A stretch of 43,646 nt of DNA. Origin: DATLYB01 sp964502525. Lineage in GTDB: Bacteria; Bacteroidota; Bacteroidia; Chitinophagales; CAIOSU01. Under the pieces are notes generated by a model. It saw only the letters and a program-made list of their open reading frames with translations, ran no database searches and was not told the DNA's origin. The position numbers and the translations under genes are program-made. Shown here piece after piece: positions 32,251 to 41,040 of the stretch. Each line of letters begins with the position of its first letter. Position 1 is the stretch's first letter. The DNA is taken from contig CAZCXH010000021.1 of NCBI GenBank assembly GCA_964502525.1, forward strand, positions 1-43,646, written 5' to 3'.

Positions 32251-34359
32251 TCACGATATCCTGCTCCACTGTCTTTTCTCCGTTTTCTGACCAGATAAAA
32301 ATCTTTTCAGAGGAGAATTCTCCTGTTTTTCCAACAGCGGATCATCATTCAGCAACTGCTGCGCTGCATAACGCGCCTCTTTGAGTATCACCGAATCGCG
32401 CACAATATCCGCCACCTTAAAATTCATCAGTCCGCTCTGGCGCGTGCCTTCGATGTCGCCCGGTCCGCGCATGTGCAGGTCAACTTCCGCGATCTGAAAT
32501 CCGTCATTGGTTCGCACCATCGTGTCGAGCCGGGTTTTGGCTTCCTGTGATTGTTTGAAATCGCTCATCAGGATGCAGTACGATTGGTCAGCGCCTCTGC
32601 CCACGCGCCCGCGCAACTGGTGCATCTGCGAAAGCCCGAAGCGCTCGGCATTTTCAACCACCATCACCGAAGCATTCGGAACATCCACGCCCACCTCAAT
32701 CACGGTCGTTGAAACCATGATGTTCGTTTCGCCTCTCACAAAACGCTGCATCTCCATGTCCTTATCTTCCGCTTTCATCTGCCCGTGCAACACGCTCACG
32801 CGATAACCCGGCAGCGGAAATTCGCGCGCGATGCTCTCGTAACCTTCCATCAGATTTTTCAAGTCCAATTTTTCAGATTCCTCAATGAGCGGATAAACAA
32901 TATACACTTGTCTTCCTTTAGCAATCTGCTCTTTCAGAAATCCAAACATCTGAAGCCGCTTTGATTCAAAAAGATGTTTGGTCACAATAGGTTTTCTGCC
33001 GGGAGGCAATTCGTCAATCACTGAAACATCCAAATCTCCATAGACGGTCATCGCAAGCGTACGGGGGATGGGAGTTGCGGTCATCACCAAAACATGAGGC
33101 GGGTGTCCGCTTTTCTCCCAGAGCGCAGCGCGCTGCGCCACACCGAAGCGATGCTGCTCGTCAATCACCACCAGTCCGAGATTATTGAATTGCACATCTT
33201 CTTCGATTAAAGCATGCGTGCCCACAGCGATGTGGATGGTTCCCTCCGATAATTCCCTCAAAATGTTTTTGCGCAGCTTTCCCTTGACCGAGCTTGTCAG
33301 CATCTCAATTTTCACCGGCAAATCACCAATAAGATATTTAATATTCCGGAAGTGCTGCTGGGCAAGGATTTCCGTGGGAGCCATCAGGCAAGCCTGGAAG
33401 CCGTTGTCCATCGCCATCAGCATCGTCATCACAGCGACAATGGTTTTCCCGCTGCCCACGTCCCCCTGCAACAGGCGGTTCATCTGTTTTCCCGCAAGCA
33501 CGTCATGCCTGATTTCTTTCAGCACTTTCTTCTGCGCGTTGGTAAGCTTGAATTTCAGGTGATGATGGTAGAATTGGTCAAATACGTCATTGATGTTTGT
33601 GAAAATGAAACCCGGTGCGTGTTCTCTTCTTCCTACTTTTAATTGAAGGATGCGTACCTGTGAAATGAAAAGCTCCTCGAACTTCAACCTCCTCACAGCG
33701 TTTTCCATCTCCTCATCATTCGAAGGCCGGTGGATGAAAACAGTCGCCTCATATTTTGAAATGAACCTGTACTTGCGGACCATCTCCGCGGGAAGATTTT
33801 CGGGCAGATCGCTCTCTTTCAGTTCATCCATCACAGTGTCCATCAGTTTCAGAATCCCGCGGCTGTCCAAGCCTTTCGCTTTCAGCTTTTCCGTGCTGGG
33901 ATAAACTGGCTGAAGCCCTGTCACTTTCTCAAATGTTTGCTGGGAAAGCAATTCCATGTCATCGGGGTGTACGATATTCAGCTTGCCGTTGAACCACGAG
34001 GGTTTGCCATAGACAATGTACTCTGCTCCCGTGACTAAACTTTTCGCGAACCAATTAACCCCGCGGAACCAAACGAGTTCAATCCGCCCCGTGTCGTCTT
34101 TCAGTTGAGCGACCAAGCGTTTGTTGAATTTAGCGCCAAGCTCATGGTAGTGAACCAGCTTCCCTTTTATCTGTACATACTGAGAATCATCATGGACGTC
34201 TTTTATCGGAACGATTTTCGTGCGGTCGCGGTAGCGGAAAGGGTAGTGGCTCAGCAGGTCTTCAACTTTGAAAATCCCCAACTCTTTTTTCAGCAGGTCT
34301 CCTTTTAAAGGACCGACTCCCTTCACATACTCGATAGGTTTTTCAAGGAGGATGCTCAC
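32251..34359 (-). CDS. recG: ATP-dependent DNA helicase RecG
   Basis: RecG drives branch migration and fork reversal at stalled replication forks. The 702 residues match the family. Features in order: N-terminal wedge/OB region (YVKGVGPLKGDLLKKELGI, then YVQIKGKLVHYHELG), Walker A (LLQGDVGSGKTIVA), the DEQH box (LVVIDEQHRFGVAQRAALW), motif III (VLVMTATPIPRTLAMT), the ISTTVIEVGVDVPNA and LRGRVGRGADQSYCIL motifs, and the C-terminal MRGPGDIEGTRQSGL. The start codon is a GTG. No mutation that would inactivate it is seen. Confidence 0.97.
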   Translation of the reverse strand: MSILLEKPIEYVKGVGPLKGDLLKKELGIFKVEDLLSHYPFRYRDRTKIVPIKDVHDDSQYVQIKGKLVHYHELGAKFNKRLVAQLKDDTGRIELVWFRGVNWFAKSLVTGAEYIVYGKPSWFNGKLNIVHPDDMELLSQQTFEKVTGLQPVYPSTEKLKAKGLDSRGILKLMDTVMDELKESDLPENLPAEMVRKYRFISKYEATVFIHRPSNDEEMENAVRRLKFEELFISQVRILQLKVGRREHAPGFIFTNINDVFDQFYHHHLKFKLTNAQKKVLKEIRHDVLAGKQMNRLLQGDVGSGKTIVAVMTMLMAMDNGFQACLMAPTEILAQQHFRNIKYLIGDLPVKIEMLTSSVKGKLRKNILRELSEGTIHIAVGTHALIEEDVQFNNLGLVVIDEQHRFGVAQRAALWEKSGHPPHVLVMTATPIPRTLAMTVYGDLDVSVIDELPPGRKPIVTKHLFESKRLQMFGFLKEQIAKGRQVYIVYPLIEESEKLDLKNLMEGYESIAREFPLPGYRVSVLHGQMKAEDKDMEMQRFVRGETNIMVSTTVIEVGVDVPNASVMVVENAERFGLSQMHQLRGRVGRGADQSYCILMSDFKQSQEAKTRLDTMVRTNDGFQIAEVDLHMRGPGDIEGTRQSGLMNFKVADIVRDSVILKEARYAAQQLLNDDPLLEKQENSPLKRFLSGQKTEKRQWSRIS

Positions 34360-34501
34360 AGGATAAAATTAAAATTTGTTCGTGAGCGGAATTAGCTACG
34401 GGGTATTAACCTTATGAATTTTCAGGTTATCGGACGAATTATTAACACAGTATGAGATCGCTATCTGTCAAGCAAGCTTGAGGCATTAATTCATTGAGCA
34501 C

Positions 34502-36049
34502 CTAAACCACCACTTCCTCGCCCGTTTTCTTGTCGAAGAAATGATATTCATTGATCGGATAATCAGTATAAGGAAATATCTTGATACGCTTTTTATACCG
34601 CCAGCTCCACTTCATTTTTATCGAAGGGAATCCATCGTTTAAGTAAGCGGCAATATAAGGATGGGCGGCTATCGTGACATTGTTTCCTTTCCCCATCAGC
34701 GCTTCAAAATCCTGCTGGAGGCGGTCGGTGATCAGGATGGTTGCTTCCGCCTTGCCTGTGCCGTTGCAGGTCGGGCATAGCTCCTGCGTGGCGATGTTCA
34801 CCTGCGGGCGAGTCCGTTCGCGGGTGATTTGCATCAGTCCGAATTTGCTCAGTGGCAAAATGGTGTGCCGGGCGCGGTCGCTTTTCATCAACTCATACAT
34901 GTGCGAAAACAGCGCCTTCTTGTTCCCGAAGTTCTTCATGTCAATAAAATCCACCACGATGATTCCTCCGAGGTCGCGCAGCCGCAGTTGGCGCACCACT
35001 TCTCTTGCTGCTTCCTTATTGACATTGAGTGCGGTCGTTTCCTGGTCGGCTTGCCTGGAAAGCTTTTGCCCGCTGTTCACGTCAATCACGTGCATGGCTT
35101 CCGTATGCTCAACGACAAGATATGCGCCTCCCGGAATTGTCACGGTTTTTCCGAACAGCGATTTTATTTGCCGGGTCACTCCGTAATGGTCGAAGATGGG
35201 TTTGGGTGAATTATGAAGATTAACGATTTTCTTTTTTTCAGGAGCGATTCTTTCAATGTAGTTTTCAATTTCTTCTTTCAATCCCTCGTCATTCACCACG
35301 ATGTTATTGAACGATTCATTGAGCATGTCGCGCACAATGCTCGATGTCTTGCGCATCTCACTGTGAATCTTCTTGGGCGGAACAGCGCCTTTTAATTGCT
35401 TCACCAGCGCTTCCCATTTTTTCACCAGCCCGTTCAAATCATCATGCAGTTCCGCTGCGCTTTTCCCTTCGGCAACAGTGCGCACCACCACTCCGAAGTT
35501 TTTCGGACGGATGCTTTCCATCAATCGCTGCAAGCGTTTGCGTTCATCGGCTGATGGAATCTTTTTTGAAACCCCAATGGATTCATTCATCGGCAGCAAT
35601 ACCAAAAATCTTCCCGGCAGCGATATTTCACATGTGAGGCGCGGACCCTTGGTGCTGATAGGCTCTTTCAGAATCTGCACCAGCACGGATTGCCTTGCCT
35701 GCAATACTTCAGGCACCTTGCCGGTTTTGATGATTTCTTTTTCGTACTTAAGATTGTTTAGTGTCACGTAAGATTCATCACCCGCGATGGACGCCTTCAC
35801 AATCTTGTCGAGTGTGCGGAATTGCGGGCTGAGGTCGGTGTAATGCAGGAAAGCATCTTTTGAGTATCCTACATCAACAAATGCGGCATTCAGGCTGGGA
35901 GCGAGCTTGGTGATTTTACCGAGATAGATGTCTCCAACAGTAAAGTCGCCCTCGCCTTTTTCATTATGAATTTCAACCAGCGCCTTGTCTTCAAGCAAAG
36001 CGATGTCAACCTTTTCAGGGGTGCAGTTAACGATGAGTTCCCTATTCAC
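34502..36049 (-). CDS. rng: Ribonuclease E/G family protein (RNase G-like)
   Basis: A 515-residue RNase G/E family enzyme that cleaves single-stranded A/U-rich RNA, including rRNA precursors. It has an N-terminal S1 domain (VGDIYLGKITKLAPSLNAAFVDVGYSKDAFLHY), the catalytic aspartates in HVIDVNSGQ and VVDFIDMKN, and a Zn-link (LCPTCNGTGK). The length fits RNase G and lacks the long RNase E scaffold tail. The start is GTG. It is the last gene of the HU/TPR/COX24-like/rng cluster, but separated from the COX24-like gene by a large repeat (36079-36163) that could form a strong hairpin in the transcript. Confidence 0.95.
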   Translation of the reverse strand: MNRELIVNCTPEKVDIALLEDKALVEIHNEKGEGDFTVGDIYLGKITKLAPSLNAAFVDVGYSKDAFLHYTDLSPQFRTLDKIVKASIAGDESYVTLNNLKYEKEIIKTGKVPEVLQARQSVLVQILKEPISTKGPRLTCEISLPGRFLVLLPMNESIGVSKKIPSADERKRLQRLMESIRPKNFGVVVRTVAEGKSAAELHDDLNGLVKKWEALVKQLKGAVPPKKIHSEMRKTSSIVRDMLNESFNNIVVNDEGLKEEIENYIERIAPEKKKIVNLHNSPKPIFDHYGVTRQIKSLFGKTVTIPGGAYLVVEHTEAMHVIDVNSGQKLSRQADQETTALNVNKEAAREVVRQLRLRDLGGIIVVDFIDMKNFGNKKALFSHMYELMKSDRARHTILPLSKFGLMQITRERTRPQVNIATQELCPTCNGTGKAEATILITDRLQQDFEALMGKGNNVTIAAHPYIAAYLNDGFPSIKMKWSWRYKKRIKIFPYTDYPINEYHFFDKKTGEEVVV

Positions 36050-36078
36050 ATAATAATTTTTAATTCACCACAAGAAAG

Positions 36079-36163
36079 TCCATCATTCTGAGCGAATCTC
36101 TGCGAAGCAAAGAATCTCACATTTCATTCAAGGTGAGATACTTCGCTTCGCTCAGTATGACGT
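36079..36163. repeat. GTCAT-CTGAGCG-AAG-ATCTCAC inverted repeat
   Basis: The left arm (36079-36120) and right arm (36133-36163) are imperfect inverted copies containing TCTGAGCGAA..GCGAAG and ending in ATCTCAC; the final seven bases ATCTCAC (36114-36120) pair with GTGAGAT (36133-36139). From memory, a CTGAGCGAAGCGAAGAATC-type repeat of this form is widespread in bacterial genomes. It lies between the COX24-like gene and rng and has no coding potential. Confidence 0.75.
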
Positions 36164-36218
36164 ACCTACCGAGCGAACTTGTCAAACAGGGAAATACGGG
36201 ATAGATTTAACGAGAAGC

Positions 36219-36314
36219 TTATCTGATCTTCTTCTTGTGCCTGTTCTTGCGCAACCTCTTCTTCCGTTTGTGGGTTGCCATTTTGTGGCGCTTGCGTTTT
36301 TTTCCGCTTGGCAT
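36219..36314 (-). CDS. Very short basic AURKAIP1/COX24-type protein (bS22-like), 31 residues
   Basis: The product starts MPSGKKRKRHKMATHKRKKR and continues LRKNRHKKKIR. Twenty-one of 31 residues are Lys, Arg or His. The K-R-H-K-M-x-x-H-K-R-x-K-R pattern matches, from memory, the AURKAIP1/COX24 domain, which includes mitochondrial ribosomal protein mS38 and the actinobacterial ribosomal protein bS22. This suggests a ribosome-bound protein on the small subunit. It starts 9 nt after the TPR gene stop and lies before rng. It is too small for ordinary gene callers and so is easily missed. A ribosomal role in this phylum is inferred. Confidence 0.75.
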   Translation of the reverse strand: MPSGKKRKRHKMATHKRKKRLRKNRHKKKIR

Positions 36315-36323
36315 ATTAATGGT

Positions 36324-37154
36324 TTAAGAGTTTTTCAGTTTTTCAATATACTTGCTGATTTCGTCTGAGAAACCCGGATTGTTCACAATGGCTTTGCATT
36401 GCTCCAGCGTTTCAATGGCTTTGTCTTTGTCACCCATGCCCTCGTATGCTTCCGCGAGGTAAAGGCAGGCATCAACATTCAGCGAATCTATTGAAAGAAC
36501 TTTTTGCAGCCGCTCCGCGGCTATATCAAATTGACCCGACACTATCCCGTATTTCCCTAAAATTAAATTTGCGGTTATATTATCGGGGTCTTTGTCCGTT
36601 ATTTCTCTAAGTAACATCACGCCCTTCATCGGCTCCTTCTGTCCTTCGAGGTGCGCTACGGCAAGGCTGATCTTCGCTTCATTATCTTCAGGGTTCAGCC
36701 CGATGGCTTGCTCATAGCATGCCATTGCCTGTGATAGTACGTATTGGGCGAGTGATTGGTTGTCGGTGTTGAAAGCGAGGCTGTATAGCTCGTTACCGGC
36801 TTTTTTCCAAACGGTATCAATGTTTGTCAGCGATGCGGCTTCCTTGCGTATCAATGCTGCAAGCGCATGAAGCTGATTAGTTTCGAGCAGGGAGGCGATG
36901 GCATTCAAACCGGCAGGCTTGTCTTCAACACCTTCAAGAGCGGTTTGCATCGCCTCATATTTCTCCAACTCTGCAGCAGGCAACTTTTTCAATTCCTCAG
37001 CCTTATATGCATTGAAGTCTAAATCCTCTATCGCAGCGGCTTCAACAGCGTGTTCAGATTTTTCCTTTTCAGAAGGATGCAAAGGGCCGAACAGGTACAT
37101 CACCCCTGTCAACACAACACCTGTAATTATCAATGCTACTTGCCCTAAAGTCAT
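36324..37154 (-). CDS. Membrane-anchored TPR protein
   Basis: A 276-residue protein with one N-terminal helix (VALIITGVVLTGVMYLFG) and then tetratricopeptide repeats, best visible from about residue 145 (ACYEQAIGLNPEDNEAKISLA, ITDKDPDNITANLILGKYGI, VLSIDSLNVDACLYLAEAYE). TPR units bind partner proteins; none can be named. The ATG overlaps the HU stop by 4 nt (ATGA), so translation is coupled, and the COX24-like gene follows after 9 nt. The conserved cluster HU-TPR-small basic protein-RNase G suggests a link to nucleic acid processing or ribosome work (inference). Confidence 0.85.
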   Translation of the reverse strand: MTLGQVALIITGVVLTGVMYLFGPLHPSEKEKSEHAVEAAAIEDLDFNAYKAEELKKLPAAELEKYEAMQTALEGVEDKPAGLNAIASLLETNQLHALAALIRKEAASLTNIDTVWKKAGNELYSLAFNTDNQSLAQYVLSQAMACYEQAIGLNPEDNEAKISLAVAHLEGQKEPMKGVMLLREITDKDPDNITANLILGKYGIVSGQFDIAAERLQKVLSIDSLNVDACLYLAEAYEGMGDKDKAIETLEQCKAIVNNPGFSDEISKYIEKLKNS

Positions 37155-37465
37155 TCTTCGTCTTCGATATTGTTCTTGGGCTTCTTCACGTTCTTCTTGA
37201 TGGCATCGGCAAAAATCTTTGCCGGCTTGAACACGGGGATGTAATGCTCCGGAATTTCTATGGCGATGTTCTTCTTGATGTTCCTGCCGATTTTCTTCGC
37301 GCGCTTCTTGATGATGAAGCTGCCGAAGCCCCGCACGTAAACATTTTCTCCTTCCTTCAGCGAGGTTTTTATTTCCTTGAAAAAAGTTTCGAGCGTCACC
37401 AGCACGTCCACTTTGGCAATGCCGGTTTTCTCTGAAATATTTTGGATGAGATCAACTTTTCTCAT
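37151..37465 (-). CDS. HU/IHF-family DNA-binding protein
   Basis: A 104-residue HU-family nucleoid protein that bends and compacts DNA. It begins MRKVDLIQNISEKTGIAKVDV, carries the VRGFGSFIIKKRAKKIGRN arm and a FKPAKIFADAIKK end. A C-terminal acidic/basic tail (KKPKNNIEDEE) extends beyond the usual 90 residues. It is the first gene of the cluster and overlaps the TPR gene by 4 nt. No clear promoter match is visible in the 68-nt upstream gap. HU and IHF cannot be separated with confidence. Confidence 0.9.
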   Translation of the reverse strand: MRKVDLIQNISEKTGIAKVDVLVTLETFFKEIKTSLKEGENVYVRGFGSFIIKKRAKKIGRNIKKNIAIEIPEHYIPVFKPAKIFADAIKKNVKKPKNNIEDEE

Positions 37466-37533
37466 AAAGGTTAAAATGGTTATGCGTAATCATCGGGCGC
37501 TCAAAATTCAGCATTTTTTTTGAATTGAGGAAA

Positions 37534-39690
37534 CTACTTCTTCTTTTTCTTTTCCTCCGGCTCCACCCCGTCTTCCACATCCGTCACTTCCTCAAACCGC
37601 TGGTCTTCATAGATGAGTTCTGCGCCCAACTCGCCCACCACTTTGAATTCCGTTCTGCGGTTGTTCTGATGACAGGGACAGTCGCTGGAATTGTCGTCAG
37701 GACAGTCGGAATATCTCGAGCAGTCATCGAGCGGGCGCGACTCTCCATAGCCCTTCGCTTGCAAACGCTCCTTCTGAATGCCCCTGCCGATAAGGTAGTT
37801 TACGCAACTTTCAGCGCGCTTCTGCGACAGGTTCACGTTGTATTGCTCGGTGGCGCGCGAGTCGGTGTGAGAGCCTATTTCAACGATGATGGTGGGATTT
37901 TCGATCATGAGGTTATACACGGTGTCGAGGGTTAACTTCGACACTTCGCGCAAATCCCATTTATCAAAATCATAATACACATTCTTAAGGCGATAGACTT
38001 TGTTGATGATCAGCTTCTTCACCGCAATGTCCACCGTGAGCGTATCGCTGCCGCTGATGCCCTTCGTATTAAAAGCAACGGAGTTGGTGAGATAGCCTTC
38101 CGCTGTTCCCGAAACGCGGTATTCCTTTTCAAGATTAAGGGGGAAGAAATAAGGCTTGCCATTTCTGATGGTATCATCTCCTATTGTAATGTTTTGCAGG
38201 ATGCCTTCACCGCTTTCAAATGAGAGCGTGACTATGGCATTATTGATGGGAGTTTTCGAAGCATCATCTTCATCGTAAACAATCCCCATTGCGGCAAGAT
38301 TGATGATCTTTACATATTCAAAGGTGAAAATATCATCACAGCAGGTTTCGCTGCGGATGGAGATGATGCCGGGACGGTTGGAAACGAAGAAACCCATCTT
38401 GCCGCTTTCCGCAATGCGGAAATACATGTCGTCAGCGCTTGAGTTGATGGGATAGCCGATGTTTTCAGGCTCGCCCCACCTTGCTTCGCTGCCCGAAGAG
38501 CGGAATATGTCATAGCCTCCGATGTTCACCTGCCCGTTGGAACTGAAGTACAGATCGCCCGTAGCGGCATCATAATAAGGAGTCGCCTCATCGCGGTCGG
38601 TGTTGATCTTGGTGCCTGCATTTCGCGGAGCGGCATAAGTTTTCTTTTTTATATTATAGATGGAATACCAGATATCCAACCCGCCCTTTCCTTCAGGGCG
38701 GTTGGAAGCGAAATAGAGCGTTTCGCTGCCCTTCTTGCCGGGCGTAATAAACGGGTGGGTGGTTGTGAACTCCGGGAGATTGATCTCGGTGCCCAAACTT
38801 TCGGGATCGCTCCAGAGGCTGTCTTTCCATTCGCTCACATAAATGGCGCAGATGATCACGCCTTTTTGCCGTTCGGTGCATTGCGTGAAATAGAATCGTT
38901 TTTTATCAGGAGAGAAGGCGCCATTGGCGGTATGCAACCCCGGAAGATTGAATTTGTCAAACACTTTCGATTGCTGATAGTCATGGTGGTTGCGGACAGT
39001 GGCTTCATACAGCTTGATATAGTGATCCGTGGCGGTGCGGTCTCCCGCAACCACAATCACCGTGTCTGAGGGAAGCGAAGCGAACAACAGGGTGGTGTCG
39101 TTCCACATCAACGGAGCCAGATCTGAGTATGGAGAGTTCACATTTTTATTAAGATGCGTGACGTTGACCGGCAAAGGATTGTCCTTTAGCTTCAGCGCAA
39201 GGGCGCATCCTTCCGACTCAACACCCGCCCATTTCTTCAGGTTGTCATCTTCTCCTTTGTAACTTTTTTTGAAATCATCAAAAACCTTTTTGGCAGCTTC
39301 ATACTTCGCATTCATCTTCAGCATTAATCCATACCAATAGTTGGCCTGCGGAAAAGTGAACGGGTCTTTTTCCGTCACCGTGCGATACCACTCTTCAGCT
39401 TTCTTGTAGTCGCGCGCTATGCGGTAAGATTCGGCAAGCTTGTAAGCCGTTTGCATGTCATCAGGAGTGTGCGACATGATGATCTCATATTGATCGCTGG
39501 CTGCGTAAATGTTCCCCTTCGACATCATCCGGTTAGCCGCTTTGATATATTTCCTTGCTTTGAATTTCTTCTGCTTCTTGGGCTTGGTTTGAACGGTATC
39601 CGGTGATGCAAGATCGGTAGTAAGACCGGTTTGCGCGCGGATGGTTGCTATGATTGAAAAGAAGGCAATTATTGAAACAAGATTTCTCAC
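37534..39690 (-). CDS. PorE-like OmpA-family protein (TPR, beta-propeller, regulatory and OmpA domains)
   Basis: A 718-residue exported protein with the architecture of PorE, a T9SS component bound to peptidoglycan. In order: signal peptide (MRNLVSIIAFFSIIATIRAQ), TPR region (about 50-165), a PD40/WD40-like propeller (LAPLMWNDTTLLFAS, HPFITPGKKGSETLYFASN, TPYYDAATGDLYFSSN; about 185-445), a carboxypeptidase-regulatory-like domain (about 465-570), and an OmpA peptidoglycan-binding domain (YYDFDKWDLRE, GSHTDSRATEQYN). A Cys-rich loop (DDCSRYSDCPDDNSSDCPCH) is inserted in the OmpA end and the tail is poly-Lys. Start is GTG. It is cotranscribed with the porP-like gene, with a hairpin repeat between them. 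Unlike P. gingivalis PorE, a lipobox is not seen. Confidence 0.85.
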   Translation of the reverse strand: MRNLVSIIAFFSIIATIRAQTGLTTDLASPDTVQTKPKKQKKFKARKYIKAANRMMSKGNIYAASDQYEIIMSHTPDDMQTAYKLAESYRIARDYKKAEEWYRTVTEKDPFTFPQANYWYGLMLKMNAKYEAAKKVFDDFKKSYKGEDDNLKKWAGVESEGCALALKLKDNPLPVNVTHLNKNVNSPYSDLAPLMWNDTTLLFASLPSDTVIVVAGDRTATDHYIKLYEATVRNHHDYQQSKVFDKFNLPGLHTANGAFSPDKKRFYFTQCTERQKGVIICAIYVSEWKDSLWSDPESLGTEINLPEFTTTHPFITPGKKGSETLYFASNRPEGKGGLDIWYSIYNIKKKTYAAPRNAGTKINTDRDEATPYYDAATGDLYFSSNGQVNIGGYDIFRSSGSEARWGEPENIGYPINSSADDMYFRIAESGKMGFFVSNRPGIISIRSETCCDDIFTFEYVKIINLAAMGIVYDEDDASKTPINNAIVTLSFESGEGILQNITIGDDTIRNGKPYFFPLNLEKEYRVSGTAEGYLTNSVAFNTKGISGSDTLTVDIAVKKLIINKVYRLKNVYYDFDKWDLREVSKLTLDTVYNLMIENPTIIVEIGSHTDSRATEQYNVNLSQKRAESCVNYLIGRGIQKERLQAKGYGESRPLDDCSRYSDCPDDNSSDCPCHQNNRRTEFKVVGELGAELIYEDQRFEEVTDVEDGVEPEEKKKKK

Positions 39691-39699
39691 TTTATATCT

Positions 39700-39775
39700 G
39701 TTTACGGTTTACGGCTTACGGTTTAGAGTTTCTTTGAAAGTATTCAACCGTAAACTCTAAACGGTAAACTTTAAA
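39700..39775. repeat. GTTTACGG-family repeat between porP-like and porE-like genes
   Basis: GTTTAGAGTTT (39721-39731) pairs perfectly over 11 bp with AAACTCTAAAC (39752-39762). Outside, further GTTTACGG units on the left (39700-39720) and CCGTAAAC/CGGTAAAC units on the right form an imperfect extended stem. It is the third family copy and lies inside a likely transcript, where it could give a strong RNA hairpin. Confidence 0.75.
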
Positions 39776-39779
39776 CTAA

Positions 39780-40796
39780 TTAAAGTCTCGGACAAGGAAC
39801 AAGTATTGGCGCATCTATCCTCGTGATCTTTCCCAGGTAAATTATTGAAATCTCAAATGCTCCGCGGCTGCTGCTCGCAACCTGCAACTCGGAAGTATTG
39901 ATGTCATACGCCACTCCGAGCCGGATGCTCCTGTGCTCAACACTAGCGGAGACGATGGGTGCATCATCCATCCTGTACCATCCGCCTAGCGCCACAATGG
40001 TGTTCTGCGCATCCTTGAAATGATACTCCACCGCACCGCCAAAGTTCATCTCCTTCGCCTTGTTCTGCCTCATGAACAGCACGTTTGGCGTGATGTAAAT
40101 ATGCTCGGTCGCCTTGACGTTCAATCCTCCGTGCGCGATGCCGCGCATGTGCAGCTTGTACTCATCCCCAAGAAAGGATTCTTTGGGTTGCGTAAGATGG
40201 AAGATGGTTCCTCCCGCAAAGATGCCGAGTCGCTTTCCAACTTTGGAACTCCACAACACCCCTGCGCCCATATCGAAATAATTCACGTTGGAGTCGGAAA
40301 AATTTTCACCATTTGACTGCACGGGATTCAAGTCCTGCGTGGCAACATCATACTGCTCGGGAAAAAGGATGTCGTTGTAATCCAACGCACGCTGCACGAA
40401 TCCAAGTTGTATTCCGAGTCCGATAAAATGTTTTGAATTTTTGTCAAGCGCTTTATGAAATGCTGCGCTCGCCATCACGCTCATGAGGCTGAGGTTGCCA
40501 TCTCCCGCCTTGTCATATACGATGGAGCCGCCCGCTCCAAAAATGTCATTCTTCAGTTTGCCCTGCAGCAGGCGCATGTCATACGATGCGCCAAAAGTCT
40601 GGTAGGGCGTGGTGACGCTGCGCCACTGGTTGCGGTAAATGCCGGTGATGCGGTAGCTGCCTTCGCTGGTGGCGGTGAGCGCTGGATTCAGCGTGAGAGG
40701 CGATGCATAGAATTGCGAGAAGTGGATGTCCTGCGCCTTCACGCTGCCGATGAGCAGGAACAAAAGCGCCAAATGTGCTGACCGAAGGCTTTTCAT
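39780..40796 (-). CDS. PorP/SprF-family outer-membrane protein
   Basis: A 338-residue outer-membrane barrel protein of the PorP/SprF family, which supports secretion or attachment of T9SS substrates. A signal peptide (MKSLRSAHLALLFLLIGSVKAQ) is followed by the family opening DIHFSQFYASPLTLNPALTA and RNQWRSVTTPYQTFGASYD. Later segments include GIQLGFVQRALDYNDILFPEQYD and GGWYRMDDAPIVSASVEH. The ATG at 40796 is preferred to an in-frame TTG at 40799. The porE-like gene lies 89 nt downstream, a pairing common in Bacteroidota genomes. A -7-like element (TACTTTTA, 40820-40813) precedes it by 16 nt. Confidence 0.9.
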   Translation of the reverse strand: MKSLRSAHLALLFLLIGSVKAQDIHFSQFYASPLTLNPALTATSEGSYRITGIYRNQWRSVTTPYQTFGASYDMRLLQGKLKNDIFGAGGSIVYDKAGDGNLSLMSVMASAAFHKALDKNSKHFIGLGIQLGFVQRALDYNDILFPEQYDVATQDLNPVQSNGENFSDSNVNYFDMGAGVLWSSKVGKRLGIFAGGTIFHLTQPKESFLGDEYKLHMRGIAHGGLNVKATEHIYITPNVLFMRQNKAKEMNFGGAVEYHFKDAQNTIVALGGWYRMDDAPIVSASVEHRSIRLGVAYDINTSELQVASSSRGAFEISIIYLGKITRIDAPILVPCPRL

Positions 40797-40812
40797 CAAT
40801 TTTGCGTGCCCC

Positions 40813-40820
40813 TAAAAGTA
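40813..40820 (-). promoter_or_regulatory. Probable -7 promoter element of the porP-like/porE-like unit
   Basis: TACTTTTA on the minus strand is 16 nt before the ATG at 40796 and differs from TAnnTTTG only in the last base. Confidence 0.4.
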
Positions 40821-40894
40821 AGAAAAATAAAAACATACGAAGGCGGCTGGAAATATGCGCGTGTGCATCAAATTTTTTTGCTGGACTGCGGATG

Positions 40895-40995
40895 TCACCC
40901 CCTTAATCCCCCTTGAGGGGGAAGCCAACGCGCGCAAGCAAGCCTCTTGATAGCGAAGCATCCCGATTCTATCGGGAGGGAGGTTTGGAGGGTGA
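40895..40995. repeat. Composite inverted repeat with CCCCCT-TG-AGGGGG core
   Basis: Short outer arms TCACCC (40895-40900) and GGGTGA (40990-40995) enclose two hairpins: CCCCCT/AGGGGG (40908-40913, 40916-40921) and TCCCGAT/ATCGGGA (40961-40967, 40971-40977). It lies just before the fni start and would give a false 49-residue N-terminal extension of that gene. It is a further unrelated repeat type, probably a non-autonomous dispersed element. Confidence 0.7.
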
Positions 40996-41040
40996 TTGGC
41001 GAAAATTTGCCGTACACTCAAAATATGCCGCGCCCGTTGG

